Source: Marchantia polymorpha subsp. ruderalis (taxonomy: Eukaryota > Streptophyta > Marchantiopsida > Marchantiales > Marchantiaceae). From it: a DNA stretch of 64,000 nt. The stretch lies in assembly GCA_037833965.1 (NCBI GenBank), contig AP031352.1, positions 12,380,501 to 12,444,500 on the forward strand, in the 5' to 3' direction. The notes beneath the pieces are model-generated. The model made no database searches. It saw nothing but the letters and a program-made list of their open reading frames with translations, and was not told the origin of the DNA. This document shows, piece by piece, positions 38,998 to 52,200 of the stretch. The position numbers and the translations under genes were made by a program. Position 1 is the first letter of the stretch, and every line of letters begins with the position of its first letter.

Positions 38998-40735
38998 AAT
39001 GAAGTTTTTTCAAAAAAATTAGTGAAATTGATTACATTGACAATAAATATATCAAAATTGAAATTGCTATTGATTTTTATTTTTACTATCTATTAAAGAT
39101 ATGGATACACTAACAATAAATGCATTATACAACTAAATATTAGATAGCAATTTCATTTTTAAAAATTTAATTGCTATCCAATACTTATTTTTACACTCTA
39201 TCAAAAATACAAATTCATTATATGCAAATGATAAAGAAAACTTTGATGAAAGTTTGAAGTGAAATATCAATTTCACAATTTGTTGATATCTTTAAGTTAA
39301 ATTTCAATTTTAATCTTTAAAATCAAATGAAAAAATTTAATGTGATTCAAACTGTTTGAAATCAAAATCTAATTTCACATCACTACATATGTAACATTCA
39401 AAACACCTATCATGTGAATTATTATTATTGTGAAGTCAAAACATCAACATGTAAATTAATTTAGTATTTATGAAAATATTAATCTTTAAAATTAAATATA
39501 AATATATGCTGTATAGCTTTTGATAATGATATTTAACAGTTAAAATACTGAAATTAATTATCAAGATATCAAAATTTTGAACTTCAATTTTTCATTTAGT
39601 TTTAACAAATTTATGGAATTAAAAGCATTACAAAAATTAAAATAAAAGTGAATTTGTAAGCATTGTGATAAGATATAAAAAATATGATTATTATATTTAA
39701 GATTTTTTTCTTTTATTATATATTTTCTTATTTTTGTTGATATCAATTTGATAGAATTGTATTTCATTCACATTGATGAATCAGAATTTTTTATATTATC
39801 ATATTTATTTTTTATGAAAATTAACTGTAAAATATAATAATCATATATATTTTATATTTATAATAAAATTTGTTGATTTATAACATAAATAGTTTTAACT
39901 AATTTCCAACTTTCTCTTCATATTTAAAAAATTAATATTTTAGGCTATAATATATTTGAGTTTTGAAAGATCAATGGAAAAAAATACAACATATGATAAA
40001 ATGGAGTGTTTAATTTTTTGATAATTGATTAGTTAGAATCAAATAGATGTTAGTCATTATAAAAAATTAGTTATATTATAATACATTGTCTATAGTTTTC
40101 ATGTCAAGAAAATTTATGTTTGATAGATGTAGAGTGAACTTGTTAATTGATAACAACATCTCAACAATATATTTGTTAAGTAAGAATTGAATATTTTAGT
40201 TAAGAGCAATATGTCATAATACAATAAATTTGTTAGATGTATCCGCCATTCATCAATCCACTAAGAAAAGTGGATGATAAGAATGACATTTTTTAACTTG
40301 TAAATTCTATGTAAAGAAGAGTACAACCATTGCAGGTATTTTTCATTACAAGAGTTATGTTTCATCAACTAATAGATTATTTTTCTAATCCATGCCATTA
40401 CAATGTTATCACAACTACCTTTGTTTTTTCTTACTATCATCAAAAAGTCATGTAGATCACAAAATTGAGTTAAAAATTTGAAGCGCATCAAATTGCAAAG
40501 TTTCATATTATGTAACTCAAAAAAATGGAAAAATGCAAAGCTCAAGTGGAAAAAATGTTGACTAAAATATTTATATAACTAAGTGTTTCATTTATGGATT
40601 TCTTGTAATTTTTTTGAAGAAGAAGTATGAGAGCATGTGGCTATGCATTGATTGTTGTGGATTGAATTAAAAAACAGTAAACAAATTTATCAGTATCTTG
40701 TATGGATGACATGTTTGATTAACTTGAAGAATCAA
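38998..40735. other. AT-rich gene-free DNA
   Basis: Very AT-rich; no coding motif recognised. The right side may be decayed sequence of the Ty3/gypsy element that follows. Confidence 0.5.
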
Positions 40736-40739
40736 AATA

Positions 40740-41130
40740 TTGCATCAAACTGGATTCAGGGAGTAAGCGCAATCAGATTCAAATTGAATATAAGAAATTT
40801 CACATATGCGGTATTCAACTATATATGATCATTTTGAATACCTAATTATGCATTTTGATCGCGTTAATGCATTTTTGCTATAAATATTTTTCATAAAATT
40901 GATGAAAGATATGTTTTGTCTTAATCTAGATAAATTTGTGATTGTATTTTTAGATGATATTTTGATATATAGCAAAACTTGAAGTGATCATAAGCATCCA
41001 TTTTGAAATGTAATTAATGTCTGCAAGAGAATAAATTACACGAGAGAGCTTCAAAATGTGAGTTTGGCAAGTCAAAAATAGATTACGTGAGTAATAAAGT
41101 TACAATAAACATGATAAAATCATTGGAGAC
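40740..41130 (+). pseudogene. Ty3/gypsy reverse transcriptase fossil
   Basis: In frame 3 around 40902-40980 the DNA reads MKDMFCLNLDKFVIVFLDD and then ILIYSKT, the FLDD catalytic box (family YxDD) of Ty3/gypsy reverse transcriptases. Upstream pieces in other frames (about 40755-40870) resemble the SGYxQI and YxHFEYxxMPFGL blocks (HFEYLIMHFD). Downstream, about 41024-41130, ENKLHERASKCEFGKSKIDY matches the block after the catalytic box (L..SKCEF....YLGH). Several stops and frameshifts make it inactive, and no LTR, gag or integrase can be identified nearby. The surrounding AT-rich DNA is probably old retroelement sequence. Confidence 0.75.
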
Positions 41131-41710
41131 CACATGTAAATAGTGAAGATCTTGAAAAGCATACAACTAGTATATTATTTGCCTAAAATACAACAGTATG
41201 TGACTATTACTGTTTAAATTTGTGTAGCTTGTTGACAACAAAATTCAAGTAATTAAAAATCAATAGCTTTACTATAAGCTCATTCCTACCATAACAAGAA
41301 TGAAAATATGTCATCATGAAGCTGGTATGTGAATAATCAAAAACTTTGTTTTAAAGTGGTTTAATTGTTGTTTTTGTGGATGAATTATTCATTATTTATT
41401 ATTTAATTGATCAAAATTATTCATATCAGGCCAATTAAAAAAACCAAGTCATATTCAAAAGTAATTTTTGTTAATCATGAATAAAAAAAGTTTTTTATAA
41501 TTGATAAAAATATTCACTTCACTAATTTGTTTTGGTTTTTCAAAGAAAATAATAACGTAATTATAATGTATATGTTAATCATCATGCACAATACAGACGT
41601 GCAAATGAAGGCAATTTTGGAACTAAACAACACATTTATAGAATGTACTAGGATTGATGTAATGCACGATAAAAAATCCATGCGTTTAAAAAAATAATAA
41701 TGATAATAAT
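41131..41710. other. AT-rich spacer
   Basis: Probably the eroded downstream part of the gypsy element; no motif is readable. Confidence 0.4.
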
Positions 41711-41930
41711 GACACCTCCCTCTAATCCCAACATCAATGTATGTTACTATTAAAAGGTTATATTAATATTACGCACCTCCCAATAGTAACATCCACTTGT
41801 AAGAACAATGCATGTTACTATTAGGAGGTTATATGCACTTTACTCTTGTGAGTGACAACTCGCAATAGCTTTAAATCCCTAAAACCAATATATGTCACTA
41901 TTGAGAGGTTTACTCTCTAGTGATATAGAT
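41711..41930. repeat. Cluster of three short fold-back units
   Basis: Each unit starts with a cacctccc-like arm and ends with a tgt(t/c)actatt-rich, (a/g)aggtt-ended arm. The best unit has arms 41776-41792 (cctcccaatagtaacat) and 41812-41828 (atgttactattaggagg), 16 of 17 bases paired, with a 19-nt loop. Flanking units start near 41713 and 41856 and are more diverged. Confidence 0.75.
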
Positions 41931-43440
41931 TGATGTGAATTTATCAATTGTTAATTTACAAATATGTAGCAGTACATTTTGACAATGGCATTTTTTATCA
42001 TCATGATAATTAAAAGTGTAGATAGGTCAAATAACAAGTCAAACAATTCCATGGTAAAAATTGCAATTTCTATTAAATCATGAAATCAAGAGTAAAAAAG
42101 AGCTATGCATATACTTGAAATATTCATACAAAATATATGTAATAAAAAATCTTGTTCATTACAACATTTTTTCAAAGATAATTTTGTTTGTCTCAAAATA
42201 AAATAAAAAAAATTACAATTTTGAAAAGTTATCCGTCACTCAAATTTTGCAAGAGGTATATTTTTTATGTAGTAATTTTTAATAAGATATATTTAAAAAA
42301 TTCTGATTCATTTTTTCTAAAATTATTTTTTAGCTTTTAGAGCTAAAATATTATTTAAGAAATTATGAATCAAAATTTTCTTTCAATTTAAATTTACTTT
42401 AAAACAAATGTTAGACAATATAATACAAAACAAGAAATCAATTTTGACTATGCTAAGTTTAACATTCACATGTATACAAATTGTAAATATAAATCAAATA
42501 TCAAAAACTTACTTGAATATCATATTTGTATTTATTATTATGTAAAATTACTGAAGAATAATTTTTCACGAATTTTTTTTTCATAATTTAAGATAGGTAT
42601 AAAAATATTGATATTACATTTTCGTTCCATCGAGCAATTTCAAACAAAATCAATGACTATCTTATTTATAATTAAAAACATAATTATATATATTAAATAA
42701 TAATCATATATTTTTTATTAATCTTTAAATTTGAAGATATTTTGTAAACAAATTGATGAAAAAGAAATATTATACTAACGCTCTAATTAAAATGGTTTTG
42801 ATTTGCAGATTTTTGTATGTATAGTTGGTTGTTAAGAGCAATTTATTACACATACTTGAATTACTTTTTACACGTATGAGTTTTTATTGTATAGTTAATC
42901 CATTATGATTCTAAAATTTCATTGATGGAAATGAGTAGATGTCTTCTCTATTTACAAGTGAAAACAAATTATTATTTTTTCAATTATCATTTTCATCAAA
43001 CATAATTTGACTATGAAACTCAAAATTGTAAGAATTAAACAAAGGGTTAAAAATTAGTTTGTATCTCACACTTAAATCAAGATAAAAATAAAAAATTTAG
43101 ATTATCATGAATCTATGAAAATATGGCCAAATCTTTCATCGTAGAAAAGGCTTTTACTTAAAAGAATGATTTTTAAAACAAATATTGCAAGAAGAAAAAA
43201 ATATGTTAAATGATTGTATTGGTGAAGATTATGTTTAATGATGTTAACATTTGTTGTTTATTTTATTGTAAGCGTAAAACCCAAGAATCATTAGTGACAC
43301 ACTCAACGAACGAGAGACCTGCTTATAATGTGGTTCAGCCTCAAGGGCTATGTACACGAAGTAATAACATCGTGGTAGTATACTACACAAACCTTGGGTA
43401 TATATATCCAACACCGCCGACTAATCTCAGTTATAAATAG
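41931..43440. other. AT-rich spacer leading into the tandem array
   Basis: No gene seen. Between 43260 and 43440 composition becomes more balanced, with tatatatat and tataaatag strings before the array; the 76-codon frame there (43210-43440) has no recognised domain. Confidence 0.4.
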
Positions 43441-44220
43441 CTAAGCGTGAGCTCACTACTTAACAATCTATCCTTTAATCCGTGTTAAAGAATCTTAGTA
43501 ACCGCTCTTATCTATATTATTACTTCACGAGAAATTCTAGATGAAACCTAACATAAGGCACTTCGTTAAACGAGAGTTAACTAGAACTAAACCGTATTAA
43601 TTAATTAAGTAATAATATACTCAACAACCTCCTCCTTAACTTGTGTTAAAGAATCTCAGTCACCTCTCTAACCTATATTATTACTCCAATAACATGATAG
43701 AGTAATAACAGACAGAGGTAACTTAACAATCCACCCATTAACTCGTGTTAAGGAATCTCAGTCACCTCTCTAACCTATATTATTATTTCCATAACAGGAT
43801 AGAGTAATAACATATAGAGCTAACTCAACAATCCACCCCTTAACTCGTGTTGAGGAATCTCAGTTATCTCTCTAACCTATATTATTACCTACGTAACATG
43901 ATAGAGTAATAACATACAAAAGTAACTCAACAATCTTATTCTTAACTCTTGACAAGGAATCTCAGTAACCTTTCTAACTTATATCATTACTCCCATAACA
44001 TGATAGAGTAATATTATATAGAGGTAACTCAACAATCTTCCCCTTAAATTGTGTTAAGTAATCTCAGTCACCTCTCTAACCTATAATATTACTCCGCGGG
44101 AAGTTTTAGACGGAAACTTAACACAAGGTCCCTCTTTAAACGAGAGTTAACTAGTACTAAGCCGTAGCCATAACATGTTAGAGTAATATACAAAGATAAC
44201 TCAATCAATCAATTTATTGC
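43441..44220. repeat. Tandem array, 102-bp period, flanked by longer units
   Basis: The anchor aatct(c/t)ag recurs at 43491, 43652, 43754, 43856, 43958 and 44060. The four inner spacings are exactly 102 bp. The first unit is 161 bp because of an extra ~59-bp segment containing aaacgagagttaacta; the last unit carries a matching extra segment near 44095-44165. Each unit contains taactcaacaatc, a (c/t)ttaact(c/t)gtgttaag box, acctctctaacctatatta and agagtaataaca. Units differ by scattered substitutions, so the array is not very recent. Confidence 0.9.
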
Positions 44221-47200
44221 CAATCTTGACTGGCTCAATCACGTGCTCCAAATCTCCATCACTATCGGTGCTACTTCTTTATCATTGATCATATGATGAT
44301 TAAACTCTTTCACAATCATATCCGTAAGCAGAGGTTTTTTCTTGTCGGTGCAGAGAGCATAAAAACTCTCCCCTTCTTTCAATGAGCAAGGACTCATTGA
44401 AAGATTTATGCTTACTGACAAAAAATCTCATAGTCTACTAGATTCTATAGCCTGTAGCACTACTCTTCCAAAGCATGAATATTGTTGTCACAGATTCTCC
44501 AACCTATTGCGTTGTCATATCAGGTCGTCAAAATTCTAGATACAATAGTACCTTCCGGGGCATTTTTCTCCGTCTAGGTCATCTTTCAACTCTTAAAAAT
44601 TGTCTAGATCCATTAGTCACGTCAAGAGCTTTCCAACGGTATTCAATTTGTCTACATTCCGACAAAAAAACGTTGCAAACGGAATATGTACAAACATAGT
44701 ATTTTCTTAGATTGAATCTTCTTAATTGACAAACATAATCTTTCACTATCATCCGTAATCACCGTCATCTGTGACCGTTGATTTGACGTCGAGTATTAAC
44801 GTCAGCCGTCGTCGTTGGCCGATAAACAAGATGACTCGAGGAGCTTGACAGCTTTGAACAAGCCTTGAATGCTTCAGGTTTGGAAATCTCTTCCTTATGC
44901 TAGCATCCAGGTGATTTGATTCTGCAAATGTCTTGAGTTTTTTAGTCTCATCAAAGCCTATAGAGTTGGTGGGGCTTGGTACCAGGATTTGACATTCCCC
45001 CGGGAATCCCCGGGATTAGCTAACTAACTTTGGAGATAGGGGTTGAGATAGAGAAATAACAAGAGGAAATCGCCTGACTTCCTCTTGCTAACAGGGAGCT
45101 ACATCCCGAAGCTTTTATGGATAAAACTCGGGGACATTCCCTTGTAAATGTCACTTTATTGTATGAATTTCGGGCACACTCACTAGTAAATAGAGGACTG
45201 AAGAGCTTTCAATCCCGCAGGACGAGCGGGAAAGCAACTGCTTCACTCTTGCACTCGCGATTATGTAATTAATGAGTCACCAATATCTATTGTTCGAGCG
45301 GACATATCATGTAGCCAAACATGCATCCAGTGCCCTGCCCTCTTAAGAGCATATTTTCCTTTCAGTATATACGTTCTCATATTCTTCGAATGAGCAAAGC
45401 GTTTTCATACAGTGTACAACATGGTTGACGAAGCCAGACCTTCACGACTAGCAATTGTAGCCCACCCTTGAAGATAGTTACAGCTGCTATGTAAAAAGTG
45501 ATATCTCCACAACAGTGTAGCACGACACAACACCAACCAAAAAACGTAGCAAGTTTGTTGGCGTACAGTAGCAGCTAACACAGAGTTTGAGGTTGACAAG
45601 GCCCACACATCAACCCATCTCTACGCAAGGTATTGTGCAGTAATTGAAACCTGATTTGATCATCTCAGCTTCATCATATGTAAGGCTTTTATCAATGTTG
45701 AATCAAATGTCAGCTTGTTGCAGGTGACAATGCATCTGCAGAACCTAGCATAGATGATGCTTCAGTCAGCAGCCCTCTTACTTGCAGATGGGCTGCAGCT
45801 TTTAACGGATGTCGAGTTCCTGAGTTACCACTTCGGCAATGTGCGAGATGCAGCGTTGGGACAGTCCATCATCTTTGTGCTGCTAAAAATATCGCCAATT
45901 AATCAGAGCTTGACAATTGAAGCTTATAGTTTTTTTTTCAACAAACATACTTGTTTTAAATTTATGCAAATCTTCTATTTATGGATAAAATATAACAAGA
46001 TTGTGTAATTATTACATTCAATTTTATTATCAAAACACATAATAAAAAAGTAAAACATAGATTCATAATAACATGATTACAAATATGAAACCATGAGTAA
46101 TCAATCAATACTTTATATTGAAATATGTTTATAAAAAAAAAGAAGAAATATTGGCTAAGATGAATAGATTACCTAAAAAGTAGTTGCAAGAAGTATTGAA
46201 TAGTGAGTCAAACTAGTTAGATATTATAGAATTTCATTTGTAAAAAAGAAAGAGTTTAAAGCAAAACTTTTAATTTGATTTTTATATGTTGATGTTGTTA
46301 GATATTTGAACCTACTTGTTGAAATCATTCTACAAAGGAAGACTAAAATTTTTAACAATTTTACATTAAAATTTTAAACCATGATACTTACTTTTATATA
46401 TTGTTTTCACTTGATTGCATCTTAATTTAATTTAATTTCTTTACTTTAGTCTATCATTCAACAACCTTGAAATTTTTCTGTACATTCTCATGCTGTTACA
46501 ATTTGCCACTTTTGCTTAATATTAAAACGATATCAAAATATAGAACCTTGGACTTAAGTTTATCTTTCGATATGAATATAAACTTTTGACTCAATCAGGC
46601 TAGAACAAATTTCTCAAAGTCTAACTATGCTTCAATGCTCATATACTAGCATAAAAATTGGATGATGATAAATATCATCACAGTTTTAGCGTGAAAGTAT
46701 ATGGTGTTTTCACTAACTGTTCTTCATTGTAGATTTAAATAATATATCTACATTATTTTAAAAATTTGAAATTGAACTTGTAACAATTCAAATTTTGATC
46801 GCATTCCATAAGCATTAGTTTTATAATAACGTTGTAAGTTTTGACAAACGTGCTAATTGCACCATTGGCTTTAATTGCTATATCTGTATCACTTGATATT
46901 GATAAATCAGTCAACTAAATAAGTCATGGCACATCATGTGTTGTAAAGTAATTTCACAGAGTATTATATTTCATCCATGTTAGCCATGCATGTAGTCATG
47001 AAGTAACCAAACCAATTTCAACTACCAAATTATTGAACCTCAAATAGTATTTTCTCACCCATGCTCTAGAGTCTAAAGACTAAGTATTCTGTCTTTTCGA
47101 GAATTGTACTTGAATTATAAAAGTTTTTGATAAATTGAAAATTTTACATTAGTGCCCTCGCATTATTTCGGTTTGAAGAGAAATTGTGCTTAAGATATCT

Positions 47201-48890
47201 TACAAACTTACAAATGACTTGTTCAATTAAATCCAATTACTTGTTGTTACACTGTATCTTCAAAATCTGGTGGCAATCTCCCTATGACCATTGTGCATTA
47301 CGTCTATCAACAACGTCCTCCAGTTGGTGCCGTTTCTCTAATTTGGTATGATAACCCTAATTTCTTTGCTCGTAACTTATCGTAACTTGTACTAGGTTTA
47401 ATATTCTGAGAAGGGAGTAAATCCGAAAATGAACATGGGTTAGAAACATGTGATTACTAGTGGGATTTGACTACTTTTCTTCAAGTCATATGTGATATTC
47501 TTACTGTTCATGACTTCAAGTTCCTTTTGTAGTGTTATGTGCGTTTGAGACATCAGCTTTACATTCCCACATGCAAGAGAACTGTTATTGAACTGAGCAT
47601 ATTGAATCGCTTTGTGTCGTTAAGATGCACAATCATTATAAAAACAAAACGGATGGAAATACTCTAGTAATTTTATCTTGGATTTAATCGGCCATCAAAC
47701 AAGAAGCATATTCCAGATCCCATAAAACCACAATGTGAAACATTGTTTTTTAAACCGACCAGATATTTTAGCTGCGGTAGTTACAGAGGCACACAAAAAA
47801 CAGTGCATCAGAAGTGAAGAGAAGCCACCTCAAACGTTTGTTTTCTTTGGTTAACACTGCTATTTCCCCTTTCGATGACACTAGAAAGTATTCCTTTACG
47901 ATTAATTCAGTAAAATGAGTGCACTAGCAAGTAATCTTTGAGATCAGATCCTAGAGACAACTTAACTGAGTTGAACCACCCAATAATAGAAAATATAAAG
48001 AATGTCAACATTCTCTACATTTTTTTTTAATGATATTGTAGACTATCACACATTTCACCCATATAATTGCTTGTGCATATCTAGAATTAATTTCAAAGTT
48101 AGACAGCAAATTGTTAACTTCTTTGCATACCTATAAACTTGAGAGGCTTGACACTTACCACCCATCCACTAGGATTGATAACCAAGACTGGAACCATACC
48201 ATGCAAGCAACCTTGTCAACACCTGAACTTGAAGAGATTGAGTGCAACAGCTCCACTTACCACCTATTCACTAGAATGAGTTATCTAATCGCCAAAATGT
48301 ACTCACATGATTAATTAATAAGCCACCATACGGGAAACAATAGCATGCAAATGACTATGGTAAACATGAACTTGAAGAAATTCAGAGCAACACCTCTGCT
48401 AAAACCCATCATCGAGGATGTATTGTCTACTTAATGACATTGAGTCACATGAAACAGTTGAAAACCTACAAGACTGACACGTAAATGTACTTCACTTTGC
48501 TATAACCATTGATAACCACCATCTACGTAGCACTACCTTTCTGTTCGCATACATGTATGCTTTACCTACAGTTCACTGAAACGCATACCATTGATTCTTG
48601 CAAAAAGATTAGAAATATCCCGTCTTCCACAGTATACATACACCACTTCCACTCCAAAGGTCAAGGAATCATAACGAGTCATCCCATTTACCATTTACCA
48701 TTTATAAGTAGGGGAAAAAGATTCCAAATCAACTTTCCTATATCTGCGAATGCTGCTTGCATCGAGTCATACCTCGCTGCACGATAAAAAATAAATCTGA
48801 TCGCAACTCTGGGTCACGTGAGAAGTGACTCGGAACAGTAACCACACTCGTTAACATTTGAACAAACGCAAGGAAGAAGAAAAATGAGAT
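44221..48890. other. Gene-free stretch with repeat-like patches
   Basis: 44221-45420 is less AT-rich and probably repeat-derived: a 60-codon minus frame (44421-44239) and a 74-codon plus frame (44475-44699) lack recognisable motifs, and 44990-45420 resembles an LTR-like or MITE-like block with a cccccgggaatccccggg palindromic patch and an inverted caagaggaa/ttcctcttg pair near 45049-45089. From 46.0 to 48.9 kb it is AT-rich with nothing recognisable. Confidence 0.4.
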
Positions 48891-48896
48891 TTTATT
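48891..48896 (-). terminator. Likely polyadenylation signal of the AGPase gene
   Basis: tttatt on + is AATAAA on minus, about 310 nt after the TAA stop (49208-49210), a normal plant 3' UTR length. Confidence 0.45.
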
Positions 48897-49207
48897 TATG
48901 ACCGGAATGTATCCAGGGCTTTGTGTGTTGAACCTATGGCACCTGATCCTACTACAGTACAAGTCCTTGTACCGACCAAGGGCACAAGGGAGCAATATGC
49001 ATGTTTTATCAGATGATCTAGAACTACGATGGCCTTTTGGTTGTGAGAACTCGCAGTCTGATAAAATGACATGCAATTCCATTAAGTCACAGCCGAGAAA
49101 TGTGGGGAGGCATGCACACGTTTACTCTTCCTTTGGATATTAGAAGTCAATTTACAAAACCGGTTCCCGAGAAGCACCAAAGTTGAACGGAGCTAGGAGA
49201 GGAGGAT

Positions 49208-52200
49208 TTAAATAACAGTTCCTGGAGCGATGGTAGAATTTTTCAGAATGACGACGATTCCTGACCTGATGTAGTATCCCTGCGACGCCCTCTCTGCTTC
49301 TTGCACATTCTGCATTGTTCATCGAAAGTTGAGCTCTAGTAATATAAAGAAAAGAAAAACCATTTCGACAACGAGATTGATTGCAGTAAAACGTATACGT
49401 TTGCCTTGAACTTTAGAAGCACTTACATCTGCGTTTGCGATCACCACGTTGGAGCCGATCCTCGCATTCTTGTCGATGATGCAGTTACTGGAGAACGAGG
49501 CAGCAGACAGCTTGCTTCAGTTCGAGACTTCCAGATCACTTTCGTGGCAATTTTTTAACTCATGAGAAAGAAACTTTCCTTATGCTAGTGTCTTCAAGAA
49601 GATCACCACCCCAAAACTCGGGAAACAAAAAGTAGAGATAATCCACATACCTGATTTTACAGTTAGCTCCGACGCCTATTGGAACTTTGCCCTCAGCAAT
49701 CAAGGCGGCTCTCTCAGCGTCTGTTTCGTAATAATCTGCTCCTAACATCATCGTGTCCTGCAAGTGATCCAGTAGAGTGAGCAATCAAGGTAGAGAGGAC
49801 TTGACGTCAAATTGGTAGGGGTTGCAAGGTGTGAAACAGAATGCACCTCGAACTAAGAATGTGATTACCTTCAGCGCACTACCGGAGGCCATTTGAGAAC
49901 GAATACCGACAATGGAGTGCTTTATGCTGCAATCCCGGAGGAAGCATCCATGAGATATGATCGAGTCCTCAACCTGCATGAAAAGCGACAGGGTATTAGA
50001 GAGTTTGTAGCGAATCAGAGAGCACGAGAGGAGATTCACGCGTGCGGTTCATACATGAATCTGGGGTCCAGTGGCCCTACCCTGCATTTCTCTATCTTTG
50101 ACGGTGGAAGATACCGAGGTGAAGTGAAGATGGGCTTGACAGCATCATAGAAGCTGAATTTGGGCGGCTGTATGCACAACACCCCACAACGCAACGTAAG
50201 GTTATGAATGAAAATTCCCAATTTTTAACTCTTGTGCAGATATAGAAGCAATTACATATTATCCATTATAACTTTTGGATTTTTTGGCCAAATTCTACAA
50301 CAATTCTATTCTACAGTTTTCACGGTCAGTCAAACTTTTTGCCACATAGAAAATGAGAATTAATAAGTAGTAACAGTGAGGGGTAAGGACAATATTAACT
50401 TGAGCGGTGAGTCCCAAATTGGCATCGAAGAAGGACTTGATGGTTCCGATGTCTTCCCAGTAATCATCAAAAAGATAAGCCTGATATCAGACGATGAGAG
50501 AAAATCAGATCTCGGCTCGGCGACTGCAGCCGGATTAGTAGACTGTGAAGAGATCCGAGTGAGTAGATAGTCCATGATCTCATTACTTCTCCAACTTAGT
50601 GACAGCGCGAGGCAGAATTGCAAAGCCTACAGAACAAGCTCCCCCGTACCTGCACATTGAATTCCTTCGCTGACGCAGGAATAATTTCTGAACCGAAATC
50701 GTTGGCGGTGGGATACCTCCATCTGCCAGATATTTCAGCAGCTAAATGTAAGAAACAGAGTAACCAGGCATCACATTCTTAATCTCCATATATCTACAAA
50801 TTGTACATTTCGGTGTACAAAAGGTCTCCGCTCAGGATGAAACTAACGGCCTAAGATGAGTTCCGTGTTTCAAAATGGACAGATATTCGACATCTTCGTT
50901 CGACGCCATATGAAAGCAAGTGCATTTATTTCCTAGTTCGTGCACAGAACTTCAACCGCTCTGGCAAATAGCATGCAACGGACTATGTTCTCTCTTTCTA
51001 GTCTCAGAGTGCGTGAAATCAGGTACCTGAGGAGCTTTTGCAGAATTTCTTTCTTAAAAACATAAATTCCCATCGAGGCAATGTAGGGCTTGGATTTGGC
51101 ATCTTCAGCAGACAAACCAAGTACTGAAGTATCGACTTCCTGGAAACATCACCAAGTAGAAGAAGTATCGTCATGAGTTTCGACGGCTCCACCAGGCTCA
51201 CAACAGTTCATCCTCGTGCCGACCGAGAACAAATTTAAGTTCTTCATCCACATCATATATCACACGCCGCGTGGCAAACATGGAGGTGTACACACGGGTA
51301 GAAGTCACAAACCATGGCCTTCAAGTCTGCTCCCTTGGGCTTCTCACTGAAATAGAGAACTCGCCCCGTGTCGTCGATTTTCATCAACCCGTAGTCTGAT
51401 GCCCGGCTGCAAACAGCGGAGCCACGGGAGTAAGAAAGACGGCGGTGCTCAGCTGCCGGCTCCGAGAGCAGAGCGAAACAATCGCTCTGGTCACGTGCGT
51501 CATGCATGCCCTTCTTTCAGCTCAGGATACACTCCGGGCGGAGATGGAAACATATTCTGGGAATTTCGAAGCAAACAGCGCAGCAGAGTACACAATTTTC
51601 GGGTTACCTGTCATCCATGGGCACGCAAGAGATGGTGATGTCGGCGCCGCTATTCCTGTGTTTCTGCAGAACCCGAGTGAGATGCAAGATTAGCCTCGTG
51701 GAGTTTGGGGCACGGCTAGTGGATGCGCCGAATTCGCAGATCGCTCGAGGGAACCGAAGACTTGGGGGAAGGTTTCTCACCTCGACGAAGTCCATGTAGT
51801 CCATGCGGTAAAGGTGGTCACCTGACAGGATCAGGACGTCTTCCAGGTTCTTATTCTTCGCATCCTGGTCAAGAAAAGAATGCACCTGTCAGAACACTGC
51901 ACCTCGTCGACAGCAAGACACCACGTGAAAAGGTCACTGAGGCAGGACCAACTTTGACAGCCAATAATTCGAGACAAAGATTTATCAAACGAACGCTTCC
52001 CCATAAACCAACTCACCTCGAATAACCACAAATACTGTCGCACGGCGTCTGCAGTTCCTTGAAACCATTCCTTACCCCCCTCACCTGGGGTTTGGGTTGC
52101 AGCCAAAACCTGTTAAATCCGTACACACGAAGCCTTGTAAAGACGGCGCGCATGATCAAGGATGCGACACAAAGCTCGAAATGGGCGACATTCCTCACCG

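Noticed and set aside
43441-44220. CRISPR array interpretation of the 102-bp repeats
   Set aside because: Units are contiguous similar sequence without short constant repeats separated by unique spacers, and the genome is eukaryotic.
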